Shown in pieces: positions 54,101-60,645 of a stretch of DNA of 64,000 bases. The notes beneath the pieces were generated by a model, which had not been told where the DNA came from, did not search any database, and saw only the letters and a list, made by a program, of their open reading frames with translations. The stretch spans positions 1,729,501-1,793,500 of the forward strand of contig CAJHZI010000192.1 in NCBI GenBank assembly GCA_905160935.1. The letters are read 5' to 3'. The translations under genes and the position numbers were made by a program. Numbering within the stretch: the first letter of the stretch is position 1; every line of letters starts with the position of its first letter. This DNA comes from Enchytraeus crypticus. Taxonomy: Eukaryota > Annelida > Clitellata > Enchytraeida > Enchytraeidae.

Positions 54101-57100
54101 ACGACAGTTGAGTGCAGTAAAACAACTAATTTATTTATATGACTACATGACAAATATTTACAGAAATAATGACAGTTTATTGCAGCAAAACGTATAGAAG
54201 AATCAAGTTTCCATGAACCTGTTTAAGGCTGAGTAAGTGTGGATCTTTCTTCGGTCGCTGTTCAAGCCTCAATTTCAAGCATTCGTGCATGACATCGAGC
54301 GGAATACGAGTGAGGAAGAGATAGATAGGTTTGAACGACGGCAACTTCATCTCAGTGTACTGTTGACTAGAACAACCGTGCGAGTAGAGATCATCACAGT
54401 GATCTGGTGCCATCTGTGAACAGAATATTCATTTATTAACTTCAATTCAGCCAAATTTTAAATTCTAACATCAATTGTCATCATCACAATCACCATCATC
54501 ATCACTATCATCATCTCCATCATCATCATCGTCATCCTCTTCTCTTTAATGCAAGTTTAAATAGGGTCTGGATATGAGTAGATTCGATTTGTTTTAGAAA
54601 ATTTTGTAGCATTTTCTAAAACAATCATAATAATATATTGTATAATCTAGGAGAGCTGTTTTCAAGGTAGCCACTTCAAATTGTTGTATAGCTACAATAT
54701 ATATTCTTTGTATTTGTAAATATTTGTGCTGAGATCAACAGATAAACTTTTAATTTAAAGAAATATGTCATAAATTATTGTAACTTATAACTTACCGAAA
54801 CAACTCAAAACTCCAATGAAGTACTTGTGTTGAGATTACAAATGCCTAATATACCACTCAATTCAGAATAGTTTAAATAGTACCTGGTCAAGAAATGATA
54901 GATAGTTCAGGTAAATAATGTTAAGGGCAAATGTAGGGCGGGCTAAATAGGGAACTGTAATTAATAATTAATAGTAATAATTTAATCATAAATATTGTGG
55001 TAGAAATAAAGTCAATTCCTGAATTGTTTATACGGACAATCAGGTATATTTAATGTTTTAAACCATAAAATAGAACAAATCGAAAGTAATATGTATGCAT
55101 AACACTCCTCACCTCTGGCATACCCCTGTGAACTAGTGGCTGTTTTAACAATGCATGTCTTGCTCTCTGCAAGCTGCTATCCAATAGATTTTTCAGCTTT
55201 CTGTGCAATTTTTTCATCCCCATCTTCTTCAATTCATTCTCAACGTAATGCCTGTAAACAGAAGTGACGGAGAATCCTTCAACGCTACTGGCAGCCGACA
55301 GAAGAGGAGGTTGACGAGTGCTTAGTAACGACTCAGATGAATCACTGGATTCAATTGGATTAGTTTCGTTGACTTCATCGTTAAACCTAACGCTCTTCTG
55401 CCGTGCACGCTGGAAATTAGTCCGAACGGCTTCTGAGCTGAGAGGTGCGTCTTCCTCGTTTGACTTCTCATCTTCTTCTTCTTCGTCTTCTTCATCTTCC
55501 TCCCCACCATCATCTTCACCAATTAATGCCTCATAAGACTCTGACAAAGCTGTATCACTATGAGAAGAAATTGACAACGAGCGATTCCTCAGCAATTCCC
55601 GCAGACAATTAATATCAACGCAATCCCAGAGTGTGTTATCGCAACGATGAATCACCATCATGTCTTTCATTTGATGAAGTTTGGCACAGAGATCTCCTGT
55701 TATATTTAACCAGAGACAAATTGTTCCAAGCCGAGCCTGAAACTCGGCACTGGCGTATAGCTGATGATCTCGAGCGAGTGACTTTTGGGTGGGATATAGC
55801 GACTGAATGTATTCTATCCGCTCCACGAGCTGCATCAGCTCAACGAGAACTGTGTTTTGATGCCTGAAATCTGACCTCAAGCACAGGCCAAACATTTCCG
55901 TCGAGAAAGCACAAAGAGAGCCTCGTCGTGAGCCGCAGCAGAATCCTCCCTCGCTAGCGGAGGAGGCGGAGTTACTCTCCGGAGGTTTCAGAAGATTGCC
56001 GTCGTTAATACGATCGCTGACTTGATAACTCATAAAGTCTTCGAGGATTGATTTAACGCTGGCTCGTGCCGAGCAGAGGTAACTGTCCTGATCGTTTACT
56101 TGTCGAGCCCTGACCTTGGCCTGCAGCTCCAGCCATATTATGTCGCTCAGGCGTGTCTGCCACACTTCCTGCTCACTACTTCTCTGCCGCGAATAAATCG
56201 CGGCTTTGGAGTTAATCTAAAACATCGCCGCAAGTACATAAAGGCTTTAAAATTAATCTAAAACATTTCGAAAGTGCGTAGAACAAAAATAAGAAGAAAT
56301 TATTAAATTAGAAGATATTAGAAGATTACTTTAACATAAATTGTATAAATAATGCTCAAGAAAAAAACAACTCTATGATGATTTGAATAAAGAGGTCTGA
56401 ATTATCACACAACCTGACAAACATTTGAAAATAAAACTGCCGTATTTTAAGTGTAGGAATAAATTCTCTAATTTTCATAATTATAATTCAATATAACGAA
56501 TGCATTAGTAATATTGCAAATGAGTTAGAGATAATTATTAGAATTTCAACATTTTATAATTTTATATATAAAACAATTTTATAAAATATTTATAAAATGC
56601 TTCAATTATAATTATTTTTAAGGCTAGTTCTTCTACAAAAATAGATAACATGAAATATTAGATAACTAAGAATATTGTGCATTTTGAGGCAACAACATAA
56701 AAGACAATCTCGCTCACTCAGTAGCAATTAAATTTTATTAATTAATGATACAAAAATTCGGATGCATTGCTACACATTTAATCTCAATCAATTTAAAATT
56801 TGCATACTACATACTACACCAATCCAAAAAATGTCATGATAACTATCAGCTAAAGAGCTTGCAGAATTTTGCAAAATCAATCACACAGTGTAAATAGATG
56901 TGCTGGAGCCAGTGGCAATGATGGTAAGATATTCGCCTTGCGGATCAGTATGTGTGGGGTTCAAATCCTGGGCTCGCTGTCACTGACATCGCTTTCGAGT
57001 GCGGAAACTGACGTTAACATTAGCTTTTGTGATATTTCAACTTAAGCCCATAGTCTAGCTCATGTTGTCAACTTAGATTTGATTCAATAGTGCTGGATGG

Positions 57101-58957
57101 TATCATTAACAGAAGCATTGAAACTGTAGTTTCCTGGGCTCGCTGTCACTGACATCGCTTTCGAGTGAGGAAACTGATGTTAACATTAGCTTTTGTGATA
57201 TTTCAACTTAAGCCCATAAGTCTAGCTCATGTTGTCAACTTAGATTTGATTCAATAGTGCTGGATGGTATCATTAACAGAAGCATTGTAACTGTAGTTGT
57301 TGCTGTTGGCTAACAGTTTCGCTTACAGACATAGCTGTAGCCTGTAGCTCTCAAACATTTTCAAAATGATCGCAATAACAGAACTATCAATAAAACAGAG
57401 TTCTTACCTCCTTTTCTTTTCGGGCAGGATTTCCAAGATTAATAAGCATACTAAATGTTCTATAGAACAGCAGCCTTTCCTCAGGACAACCTAACTGGGC
57501 AATTGACTGTGAATGCTGCATGCCTACTCGACTCCCTACAGCATTGAGATTATTAGAAACTGGTTTAGGATGCAGGCTATCATAGCGATTTGTTGACTCA
57601 ACTTTAAATGTACCTGATGAGCTGAGACATTGCAGTGGATGAGATAGTTCCGAGAATGCATCCGACGAATTTATGCCTACGGTGTCTATCTCTGAAAAAC
57701 TATTGAGACTTCGCTTCTTATACTCCCTATCATACAATCTCGCTTTTGTGTCCTTCTTCTTTTTCCCATTTATATTTTCAACAAACCCCGTCTCATTTAC
57801 ATCTGAGGTTTGCTCAGAGTCGCTGCCGATACAAACTACGTCGCTGAGCATGCCGAGCTGAAGCATTCTTTCACTCTGTTGCTGAGTTCTCGGAATACTG
57901 CTATCAAAATTCTCACTCTTAAATCCCTTTTGCATGTTGTAGAGCAGCTTACGACTGTTCTTAGTTTTGTCTCGCAAGCGCCTATCGGCCCGTGGATTTG
58001 GTGGTGTGACTCCATACTGGTACATGTCGAGCGAGGTAAATTCCTGAGAATTGCTCGGAGAATTCTCCCCATCGTCGTCTGCGTCTTGGTTGTCCTCATT
58101 GTCCAGCGATGGACTGAAACAAATGGATTAGAATTTTTAATTCAGTCATATTTACAACAGGACACAAGACATTTCTATAGATAGTCCTTCCTCATTTTTC
58201 ATAGCAACATTGCACATGTTTTAAATCTTCGGCATTGAAAAGATTGACCATATCATAAGCAGTAGTCTTAACTTTATCAATACAGAATCCTACAGAACGT
58301 ATGAATATGCTGACTGTTCCCAATTGCATTTCACAGTTTCTGCACAGCTTTTAACAACTCTAAGATCTGCGTTAGAATATTTAAGACTTTTCTGCATTTT
58401 TATTATCGTTATACTATGTGAAATGTTAGTAAGTAGCTTGACCTCTAGCTATAGCAAAGTAATTATATAGCTATGTGACGTAAGTAAGTAGCTTGGCCCC
58501 TAGTTAATGCAAAGTTGTTATCTATGTTTGCGTTTTGAGTGTATGCTTGTGTATTTGTTTGTTTGTGTGTACGAGCGTGCGAGTACATGCACATTAATTT
58601 TTGTATGTACTTTAGAGAGTGTACACTACAATAACATGGAGTGTTGACAGATGCATCGAGAGCATATTTACTCAGTTGGCAATTGATTCTTTAAATCAAC
58701 GAAACAAATGATTAAACTTGTTTTCATTCTTTATCTCACGAATGCTTGTATCCATGCAAAAAGGTTAAATGCCAAATATTATAACATGTTTTAAAACAAA
58801 TTAGTAACTTAGATACTAACAAATGTTCATCCAAGGGATTGAAGTCTTCACAAGGAGAATCAGTTCGTTCTGGATACAAATATTCCTTATCCATACTGAA
58901 ATCGTCTGAAAGCATCTTGGATTGAACAGCGTTAAAATTCTTAGCCCAATCACTCAT
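32758..58957 (-). CDS. MAP3K4: MAP3K4 (MEKK4) orthologue, 24 coding exons, near complete
   Basis: Cytoplasmic Ser/Thr kinase at the MAP3K tier. Vertebrate MEKK4 phosphorylates MKK4/7 and MKK3/6 to activate JNK and p38, and is held inactive until partners such as GADD45 bind its N-terminal region (family knowledge). I joined 24 exons through matching splice phases; all introns are GT-AG except intron 11 (GC-AG). The frame is open for 1650 codons; vertebrate MEKK4 has about 1600. Diagnostic stretches include [55 protein letters not shown] and [11 protein letters not shown]. Kinase residues: glycine loop G1399-x-G-x-x-G1404, Lys1421, C-helix Glu1439, HRD Asp1513, DFG Asp1531, APE 1559-1561. All are present, so it should be active. 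Start: ATG at 58957-58955 with an in-frame stop upstream. The last few residues are uncertain because exon 24 runs into a minisatellite. Confidence 0.95.
33265..33395 (+). mobile_element. LINE 3'-UTR fragment (family C)
   Basis: cttgacttcagattttgcac...ttgtgctcgtcagcttcgatt...tgctcgatgttatcacggacgacagtagcactctaattgttgttg. In intron 23, antisense to the gene. Confidence 0.7.
33579..33682 (-). CDS. MAP3K4: MAP3K4 exon 23: APE motif
   Basis: Residues 1556-1590, [20 protein letters not shown], then [14 protein letters not shown]. Acceptor tttatag|CT, donor AAAG|gtttgc. The acceptor is preceded by a 17-bp array copying it. Confidence 0.97.
33683..33912. repeat. 17-bp minisatellite built from the exon 23 acceptor
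   Basis: About 13 copies of tacatgaagctatcaaa. In the gene's sense, TTTGATAG|CTTCATG copies the real junction TTTATAG|CTTTCATG. Confidence 0.95.
34130..34245. repeat. short-period minisatellite in intron 22
   Basis: Repeats of agtaaatacaatacaagcg and variants, five to six copies. Confidence 0.85.
34466..34585 (-). CDS. MAP3K4: MAP3K4 exon 22: DFG and activation loop
   Basis: Residues 1516-1555, [20 protein letters not shown]; Asp1531 binds magnesium. Acceptor tttaag|GAGCTAAC chosen because it restores Gly-Ala-Asn across the junction; donor CCGG|gtatgt. Confidence 0.96.
34868..35030 (-). CDS. MAP3K4: MAP3K4 exon 21: hinge and HRD loop
   Basis: Residues 1462-1515. [19 protein letters not shown] hinge, ends [12 protein letters not shown] with catalytic Asp1513 and Lys1515. 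Acceptor ttcacag|GAC, donor AAAG|gtagtc. Confidence 0.97.
35145..35905 (-). mobile_element. LTR-like element with GC-rich minisatellite, in intron 20
   Basis: In the minus sense it starts TGTTAGGGTAACGGC (35905), has a TATA box (agtataaaaggcc, about 35850), and a moderately GC-rich body including a short hairpin (cgagcttcggctcg). At 35215-35560 it holds a G/C-rich repeat of accctccacc/ccacggggggcacc phrases, very unlike the flanking DNA. No polymerase genes and no confirmed target duplication, so solo LTR is an inference. Confidence 0.35.
36022..36138 (-). CDS. MAP3K4: MAP3K4 exon 20: kinase C-helix
   Basis: Residues 1423-1461, [20 protein letters not shown] with C-helix Glu1439. Acceptor gtttag|GTG, donor CGG|gtaata. 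Confidence 0.96.
36505..36640 (-). mobile_element. tRNA-derived SINE (family B), in intron 19
   Basis: In the minus sense: ggctggagccagtgtcg...ccgcggatcagtatgtgcaggtttcaaatcctgggctcgcccgtcactgacatcg, with tail ttcgagtgaggaaactgacgttaac. One of the best-preserved copies. Confidence 0.82.
36851..36921 (-). CDS. MAP3K4: MAP3K4 exon 19: glycine loop and catalytic Lys
   Basis: Residues 1399-1422, [12 protein letters not shown] then TGELMAMKE. Acceptor tttgtag|GTG, donor GAG|gtagga. Lys1421 is the ATP-binding lysine. Confidence 0.97.
36950..37138 (-). mobile_element. retroposon family E, full copy, in intron 18
   Basis: In the minus sense it begins tatcactggaccggcaccgtttaggatcg and ends catcatccttgtatgaggaaactgacgttaaacctt plus nine TTA repeats. 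The same element in plus orientation is at 59093-59270; tails are at 24860, 46025, 51470 and 53390. Confidence 0.8.
37567..37800 (-). CDS. MAP3K4: MAP3K4 exon 18 (residues 1321-1398)
   Basis: Acceptor atttgcag|AC, donor ATTG|gttcgt, phase 1. Basic helical segment ([20 protein letters not shown]) then [17 protein letters not shown], which leads into the kinase glycine loop. Confidence 0.95.
38238..38345 (-). mobile_element. tRNA-derived SINE (family B), in intron 17
   Basis: gatgttaacgtcagttttcatctctc...gtgatgggagagcccaggattttaatccatacatactgatccgcggtcg on the plus strand; B box degraded. Confidence 0.7.
38590..38915. repeat. minisatellite of exon 17 end plus donor, in-frame period
   Basis: Four full copies and a degenerate fifth of a unit holding cagtgccactagtagagcttgggtgtgcctcaaacactatga and a variable (AAC)n. 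Donor copies are 63, 66 and 69 bp apart (last exon bases 38875, 38812, 38746, 38677). Confidence 0.95.
38875..38985 (-). CDS. MAP3K4: MAP3K4 exon 17 (residues 1284-1320), repeated donor
   Basis: Acceptor tttttcag|[22 protein letters not shown] then [12 protein letters not shown]. Donor ACTG|gtcagt in phase 1 is required by exon 18. The exon end and its donor are repeated three more times downstream in the same frame, so the exon end shown is the shortest choice. Low complexity makes the call less certain than its neighbours. Confidence 0.72.
39751..39903 (-). CDS. MAP3K4: MAP3K4 exon 16 (residues 1233-1283)
   Basis: Acceptor tgtgtag|CC, donor CCAGA|gtaagc, phase 1 in and out. Ser/Pro/Arg-rich linker with Ser-rich phosphosite-like stretches ([18 protein letters not shown]). 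Confidence 0.88.
40195..40315 (+). mobile_element. tRNA-like SINE, in intron 15
   Basis: gatagcgatctcggtagagcactcgg (A-box-like) and gtggaattcaaatcccatgc (B-box-like) then family-B-like tail gtgaagaaactgtcgataac. Related to family B but with a different head. Confidence 0.55.
41261..42009 (-). mobile_element. mariner/Tc1-like element, deletion derivative with long inverted repeats
   Basis: 749 bp bounded by cagggtgagta ... tactcaccctg, flanked by TA on both sides (the TA target duplication of this superfamily). The terminal inverted repeats run about 195 bp (41261-41455 and 41815-42009). Between them only the C-terminal part of a transposase remains. Inserted in intron 15 antisense-free (ORF on the same strand as MAP3K4). 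Confidence 0.92.
41449..41895 (-). pseudogene. transposase C-terminal fragment (mariner-like DDE)
   Basis: 148 codons. Transposases of this type cut and paste DNA using three acidic residues. Visible: [12 protein letters not shown] where the family has Q-D-x-A-P-x-H, so the second catalytic Asp is Asn; then [17 protein letters not shown] with the third acid in LDY. The spacing between these two positions is 37 residues, as in DD37D (maT-like) elements. The N-terminal DNA-binding domain and first Asp are gone, and its start lies inside the inverted repeat. Non-functional. Confidence 0.88.
42010..42124. repeat. (TA)n microsatellite
   Basis: Interrupted TA run directly abutting the mariner-like right end, which inserted into TA-rich DNA. 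Confidence 0.95.
43054..43123 (-). CDS. MAP3K4: MAP3K4 exon 15 (residues 1210-1232)
   Basis: Acceptor gctgtag|GAG, donor CCCA|gtaagt, phase 1 out. [20 protein letters not shown]; matches the family ...NECIGHVIG segment. Confidence 0.92.
43126..43945. repeat. 19-bp minisatellite filling the 3' part of intron 14
   Basis: About 40 copies of acttacaacacatcacata with variants. In gene sense the unit reads TGTTGTAAGTTATGTGA: it carries a GTAAGTTATG donor-like motif matching the exon 14 donor (GTAAGTTTATG) with one base missing, and lies against the exon 15 acceptor (TGTTGTGCTGTAG). Confidence 0.95.
44005..44215 (-). mobile_element. LINE family D 3' end, in intron 14
   Basis: Plus strand: gtcttcatcgtcttcccttgaatttccgtttaactagggtcgggac ... 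ggagcctaggcgcccaaatttcctttctgacgttag; the reverse complement of 23750-23975. Confidence 0.75.
44280..44361 (-). CDS. MAP3K4: MAP3K4 exon 14 (residues 1182-1209)
   Basis: Acceptor atttgtag|GTGGGCT, donor GCT|gtaagt. [20 protein letters not shown]. Upstream intron carries an array of copies of this acceptor. Confidence 0.93.
44362..44878. repeat. 31-bp minisatellite built from the exon 14 acceptor
   Basis: About 16 copies of ctagcccacctacaaatcat ataaacatatt. In gene sense the unit reads ATGATTTGTAG|GTGGGCTAG, identical across the real junction ATTTGTAG|GTGGGCT including seven exon bases. Later copies change GGTGGG to TTGGG. Confidence 0.96.
45200..45345 (-). mobile_element. degraded SINE B/LINE fragments in intron 13
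   Basis: cttccttaaggtccatgtttcacatcc (45115-45165) is LINE family A, minus. ggttcgcacgtcattgatatcac...acgaaactgacgttaaac (45275-45335) is a plus-oriented family B tail. Confidence 0.5.
45364..45497 (-). CDS. MAP3K4: MAP3K4 exon 13 (residues 1138-1181)
   Basis: Acceptor gtacag|TAT, donor CCAAG|gtaagg, ends phase 2. [20 protein letters not shown] ... CERGRGIRP. Two copies of its acceptor and first codons lie in the upstream intron at 45611-45640 and 45708-45737. Confidence 0.94.
45498..45795. repeat. 97-bp duplication of exon 13 start and acceptor, with hairpin
   Basis: Two upstream copies of gtgatactgcgcacgtttagtta...atgccata with the exon 13 start at 45611-45640 and 45708-45737. Each also carries a perfect 13-bp inverted repeat (ctggtagtttgat / atcaaactaccag, loop aaat). 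Confidence 0.93.
46018..46105 (+). mobile_element. retroposon family E tail
   Basis: gtgctgtatgctacagggacgtcgctaaaatcatccttggttaaagaaacagaagttaaatcttta, diverged. Confidence 0.55.
46786..46947 (-). CDS. MAP3K4: MAP3K4 exon 12 (residues 1084-1137)
   Basis: Acceptor tctacag|AGT, donor GAG|gttgtg, phase 0. [20 protein letters not shown], ends [10 protein letters not shown]. Open stretches in other frames here are shadows. Confidence 0.93.
47175..47310 (+). mobile_element. LINE 3'-UTR fragment (family C), intron 11
   Basis: Contains ttggttacattgtgttcgatgttgtcattgacgatagtatcattccaatcgtta; diverged copy of 63850-63925. Confidence 0.65.
47340..47460 (-). mobile_element. SINE family B, intron 11
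   Basis: aagtttaacgtcagttttctgattgctatccagtcagtaacgggatagcactgg then aaccctgcatccacagatcatc. Degraded. Confidence 0.55.
47836..47985 (-). CDS. MAP3K4: MAP3K4 exon 11 (residues 1034-1083), GC donor
   Basis: 50 codons, [20 protein letters not shown] to SESLAELK. Acceptor gtgacag|GTT. The only position that joins in frame to exon 12 and keeps family alignment is AAG|gcatga, a GC donor; two codons later a TGA stops the frame, and no GT occurs in between. Confidence 0.88.
48009..48244 (+). mobile_element. SINE family A, full copy, intron 10
   Basis: Same 235-bp structure as 26766-27000, B box gtgggttcgaatcccagcc intact. Confidence 0.88.
48485..48565 (+). mobile_element. LINE family D extreme 3' end, intron 10
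   Basis: gggacagggaggactcgagaaagtctattcgtatcccgaccctggttaaaatgggatttaaaggaagatgatgatga. Confidence 0.75.
48775..48865 (+). mobile_element. SINE family B 3' half, intron 10
   Basis: gtgcgtggttcaaatccagggctcgtccgtcactgacatcgctttcgagtgaggaaactgacgttaaccttagctttttt, ending 15 bases from the exon 10 donor. Confidence 0.75.
48885..49157 (-). CDS. MAP3K4: MAP3K4 exon 10 (residues 943-1033)
   Basis: Acceptor ttgacag|GTA, donor GAG|gtcagt, phase 0. Contains [20 protein letters not shown] and ends TTITLIHIE, continuing into VNGLLLVV of exon 11. Confidence 0.92.
49245..49665 (+). mobile_element. LINE 3' coding end (family A), intron 9
   Basis: [60 protein letters not shown], then a frame change near 49535 and [20 protein letters not shown]. 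Best-preserved copy of this family in the window; opposite strand to the gene. Confidence 0.9.
49755..49925 (-). mobile_element. LINE family A fragment with (CT)n head, intron 9
   Basis: ctctctctcttagtgcaatgactataggcaggtccatggcatataactcctac; about a fifth diverged from 15238-15400. Confidence 0.75.
49980..50063 (-). CDS. MAP3K4: MAP3K4 exon 9 (residues 915-942)
   Basis: 28 codons, phase 0, acceptor ttttgtag|GAT, donor AGG|gtgagt. [20 protein letters not shown]. Confidence 0.93.
50599..50698 (-). CDS. MAP3K4: MAP3K4 exon 8 (residues 881-914)
   Basis: Acceptor gatgcag|GAG, donor AAA|gttagt. [18 protein letters not shown] is nearly identical to vertebrate MEKK4 as I recall it. Confidence 0.95.
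51165..51480 (-). mobile_element. LINE 3' coding end, separate family, intron 7
   Basis: Minus-strand frame [60 protein letters not shown]; the C-terminal layout of many animal LINE ORF2 proteins. Ends in a short GAT tail. 5'-truncated. Confidence 0.8.
51450..51550 (+). mobile_element. retroposon family E tail
   Basis: gttggggacgtccctgacatcatccctggatgaggaaacggacgttaaaccttta plus TTA repeats, stopping 12 bases from the exon 7 donor. Confidence 0.75.
51563..51751 (-). CDS. MAP3K4: MAP3K4 exon 7 (residues 818-880)
   Basis: Acceptor attacag|TTTGATGGC, donor CGAAG|gtacgc, phase 2 in and out. [20 protein letters not shown]. Its acceptor plus first bases are repeated four or more times in the upstream intron (51950-52320). 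Confidence 0.92.
51750..52320. repeat. spaced repeats of the exon 7 acceptor and (ATCA)n, intron 6
   Basis: The phrase catcaaactgtaa, which on the sense strand is the exon 7 acceptor TTACAG|TTTGATG, recurs at 51961, 52071, 52204 and weakly at 52275 and 52306, each followed by caatcaatcaatc-like sequence. Spacing about 100 bp. Confidence 0.85.
52673..52825. repeat. minisatellite near exon 6 donor
   Basis: Seven copies of aaacaagcacacaaact (17 bp). It starts about 45 bp past the exon 6 donor and does not copy the junction. Confidence 0.92.
52866..53023 (-). CDS. MAP3K4: MAP3K4 exon 6 (residues 766-817)
   Basis: Acceptor gtgcag|GTC, donor TCTG|gtcagc, ending in phase 2. [20 protein letters not shown] ... 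NAGNRF; the codon split across the junction restores Cys. Confidence 0.9.
53195..53300 (+). mobile_element. LINE family D extreme 3' end, intron 5
   Basis: gtaggacagaggcgattacacacagtttattcgtatctcgaccctagttaaactgggattcaaggg plus GAT repeats. Confidence 0.75.
53385..53455 (+). mobile_element. LINE C/retroposon E tails, intron 5
   Basis: A family C scrap at 53310-53385 (ttgttggcttgga...tcaatgttggcccagacgacagcagcac) runs into a family E tail acgtccctgacatcatccctggatgaggaaatggacctt ending in TTA repeats, six bases from the exon 5 donor. Confidence 0.65.
53464..53616 (-). CDS. MAP3K4: MAP3K4 exon 5 (residues 715-765)
   Basis: Acceptor gagcag|CTG, donor GAG|gtttat, phase 0. [20 protein letters not shown], helical. 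Confidence 0.92.
53720..53830 (+). mobile_element. LINE family D 3' coding end, intron 4
   Basis: Frame [13 protein letters not shown], then ggatttaagggaagatgatgatgatgatgatgac. Confidence 0.8.
54055..54195. repeat. 78-bp tandem duplication, intron 4
   Basis: Two copies of aactaattt.tttatatgactaaatgac.aatatttacagaaataa.gacagtt..tgcag. It ends at the exon 4 donor side but does not include the junction. Confidence 0.9.
54219..54413 (-). CDS. MAP3K4: MAP3K4 exon 4 (residues 650-714)
   Basis: Acceptor ttcacag|ATG, donor CAG|gttcat, phase 0. Encodes [20 protein letters not shown] followed by [13 protein letters not shown], one of the strongest MEKK4 family signatures. Confidence 0.95.
55113..56216 (-). 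CDS. MAP3K4: MAP3K4 exon 3 (residues 282-649)
   Basis: Largest exon, 368 codons, phase 0 at both ends (acceptor gttttag|ATT, donor GAG|gtgagg). Begins [12 protein letters not shown], then [17 protein letters not shown], the conserved N-terminal region of MEKK4. Residues about 515-537 form an almost pure Glu/Asp run, coded by gatgaagaag repeats; an internal slippage-prone tract. Confidence 0.93.
56895..57300 (+). mobile_element. SINE B plus LINE C scrap, 165-bp part tandemly duplicated, intron 2
   Basis: A near-full family B SINE (gctggagccagtggc ... ggggttcaaatcctgggctcgctgtcactgacatcg) is followed by ttagcttttgtgatatttcaacttaagcccata...gattcaatagtgctggatggtatcattaacag. The block from tgggctcgctgtcac onward is repeated head to tail (about 56965-57130 and 57135-57300). 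Confidence 0.85.
57408..58113 (-). CDS. MAP3K4: MAP3K4 exon 2 (residues 46-281)
   Basis: Acceptor tttgtttcag|TCC, donor GAG|gtaaga, ending in phase 0. Contains an acidic stretch ([14 protein letters not shown]), then [17 protein letters not shown], a Lys-rich patch (NGKKKKDTK) and a Ser-rich region. Likely disordered; ends [20 protein letters not shown], where the conserved helical region begins. Confidence 0.9.
58821..58957 (-). CDS. MAP3K4: MAP3K4 exon 1 (residues 1-45)
   Basis: Starts [14 protein letters not shown]; acidic and Ser-rich. An in-frame TAG lies about 25 bases upstream of the ATG. Donor CATTT|gttagt, leaving two bases of codon 46. Confidence 0.75.
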
Positions 58958-59092
58958 CACAGATTGATTTACATATTTCTATTTTAAAAGATAATAATCT
59001 AAACAGTAAAACACAGAATACCACTTATAGTCTATACTTCCAATATTAAAGAAATAAAACTATGATAGCAATGCATTTCATCTTGCCTGACT

Positions 59093-59270
59093 GTTTTTTT
59101 GATCACTGGACCGGCACTGTTTAGGATCTTTTATTCTCTTCAGAACGTGTTTTTTTTGAGATCGTTTGGGGTGAATCAATTTGTAATGACATGGGATGGG
59201 GGGACGTCCCTAACATCAGCCTTGTATGAGGAAACGGACGTTAAACCTTTATTATTATTACTATTTTACA
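59093..59270 (+). mobile_element. retroposon family E, full copy
   Basis: tttttttgatcactggaccggcactgtttaggatc...gggggacgtccctaacatcagccttgtatgaggaaacggacgttaaaccttta plus TTA repeats. Sits about 130 bp upstream of the MAP3K4 ATG. Confidence 0.8.
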
Positions 59271-59279
59271 TAATTAAAA

Positions 59280-60060
59280 TTAATTATTGTTAATTTTAAC
59301 CAAGAATTATATCTGTATCATTAATTTGCTGCCAAATAGGTAAAAGTAAGTGCTACAATGAAGTATGCAAAGACAAATTTGGAAGATTGTAGCGATATAT
59401 CCAGTGACGGAGCTAGCAAGATCTGCAAAAATTACTCAAGAGTTCAATAGGTACTGATAAAAAAGCTTAGCATCACATATCCTGTCTTGAAAGTCAGTCA
59501 ATTATACGGCAGGAATAGATTTTAACTCCTAATGCATCTACTGATCTGCAGTTGAACTGCAGTTGAATGGATCGCATGAATAGTAACGATTATAGTGTGT
59601 TCATATTTTTAGGATACAGAGACAACTCACTGAAAGTTCTACAGACAGAAAGCATTACTGGTTCTGGTGTTCTTTAAACAGATTGTGATTTAGGGATTTG
59701 CAATTAGTATTACATAATTTTGAAGATGCTGATAATTTAACAGAATTTTACCAGCATACTCATATCCACCATCACAGCATATCTAAGTATCAGGTATACC
59801 GAAATAACCAAAAGCTTATTTTAATGCCTAATGAAAACTATAAAATATAATTTATCATTTATGCCACAAATTGTGCTCTAAACTACATACATACTTTCAT
59901 TATTCAAGCAGAGAAAGGCACATGATATAATAACTCGTTAATCAGGAGCTGCAGACATTTAGATCAGAATTTGTCCAATAAAACTACGCAGAATGTCAGT
60001 AGACGAATGCATACTAATTATAGACATATTCAGATTTATATTATATTACATATATTTAGC
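59280..60060. other. AT-rich DNA upstream of MAP3K4
   Basis: No coding exon or repeat recognised. Confidence 0.4.
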
Positions 60061-60064
60061 AGAT

Positions 60065-60200
60065 CGTTAGTGGGCATAAAAAATACTGCCGGAACAAGGC
60101 GAAGAGAGCGTGACCGGGATCAAAATTGCCAGAACTGAACAATGAGCAACCTCTGGAACTAAGCGCACCGCGCAACGTCAAGAAAGTAGCAATGCACAAG
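60065..60200 (-). promoter_or_regulatory. possible MAP3K4 promoter or 5' UTR exon
   Basis: A short GC-richer island in AT-rich DNA, about 1.1 kb upstream of the start codon, reading in the gene's sense cttgacgttgcgcggtgcgc ... atcccggtcacgctctcttcgccttgttccgg. It has a TGACG core (CRE-like half-site) and no TATA box. The ATG exon has an acceptor-like taaaatag just upstream, allowing a separate 5' UTR exon here. Position and base composition are the only evidence. Confidence 0.25.
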
Positions 60201-60413
60201 AGAGAAAGCAAAAGTTTGGAAATTTATTTATAATAAATTAGATACTATTTGCTCCGATCAGAGCAAAATTCTTTTGTTGTTTTTGTTTCTAACTAAAACA
60301 ACATAAAGGTCTCAGTGTTGCCAATGCTGCCGAACAAACGTTTTTGCATGTGAACAATTAAATTGTTAATGAAAAAATAAAATAAAAATATAAATGCTTA
60401 TAAAAGTAAAGTA

Positions 60414-60645
60414 AACACGCATTATAGTGAATAATCAACTATCTTGATATCTATCACTTTTAAAAGCACATGTTTAATCCGTTAGGCAATTTACACCATT
60501 TTCCGTGTAGCCAGTCCAGTGAATGTCCGAGATTTTACTCTCAGATCCGCGCTGCCGGGATTCGAACCCACGAGGATTCAAATCACCTTAGGATTTGTCA
60601 TTTAAAACTTCAAGACGTTACCCCTACGCTATTTAGATATTCCAA
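60414..60645 (-). mobile_element. SINE family A, full copy
   Basis: aacacgcattatagtgaataatcaactatcttgatatctatcac ... gggattcgaacccacgaggattcaa ... cgttacccctacgctatttagatattc, reverse complement of the family consensus. Confidence 0.88.

Noticed and set aside
57810..58184. Plus-strand 124-codon frame opposite MAP3K4 exon 2
   Set aside because: Antisense shadow; the minus-strand frame has matching splice sites and conserved peptides.
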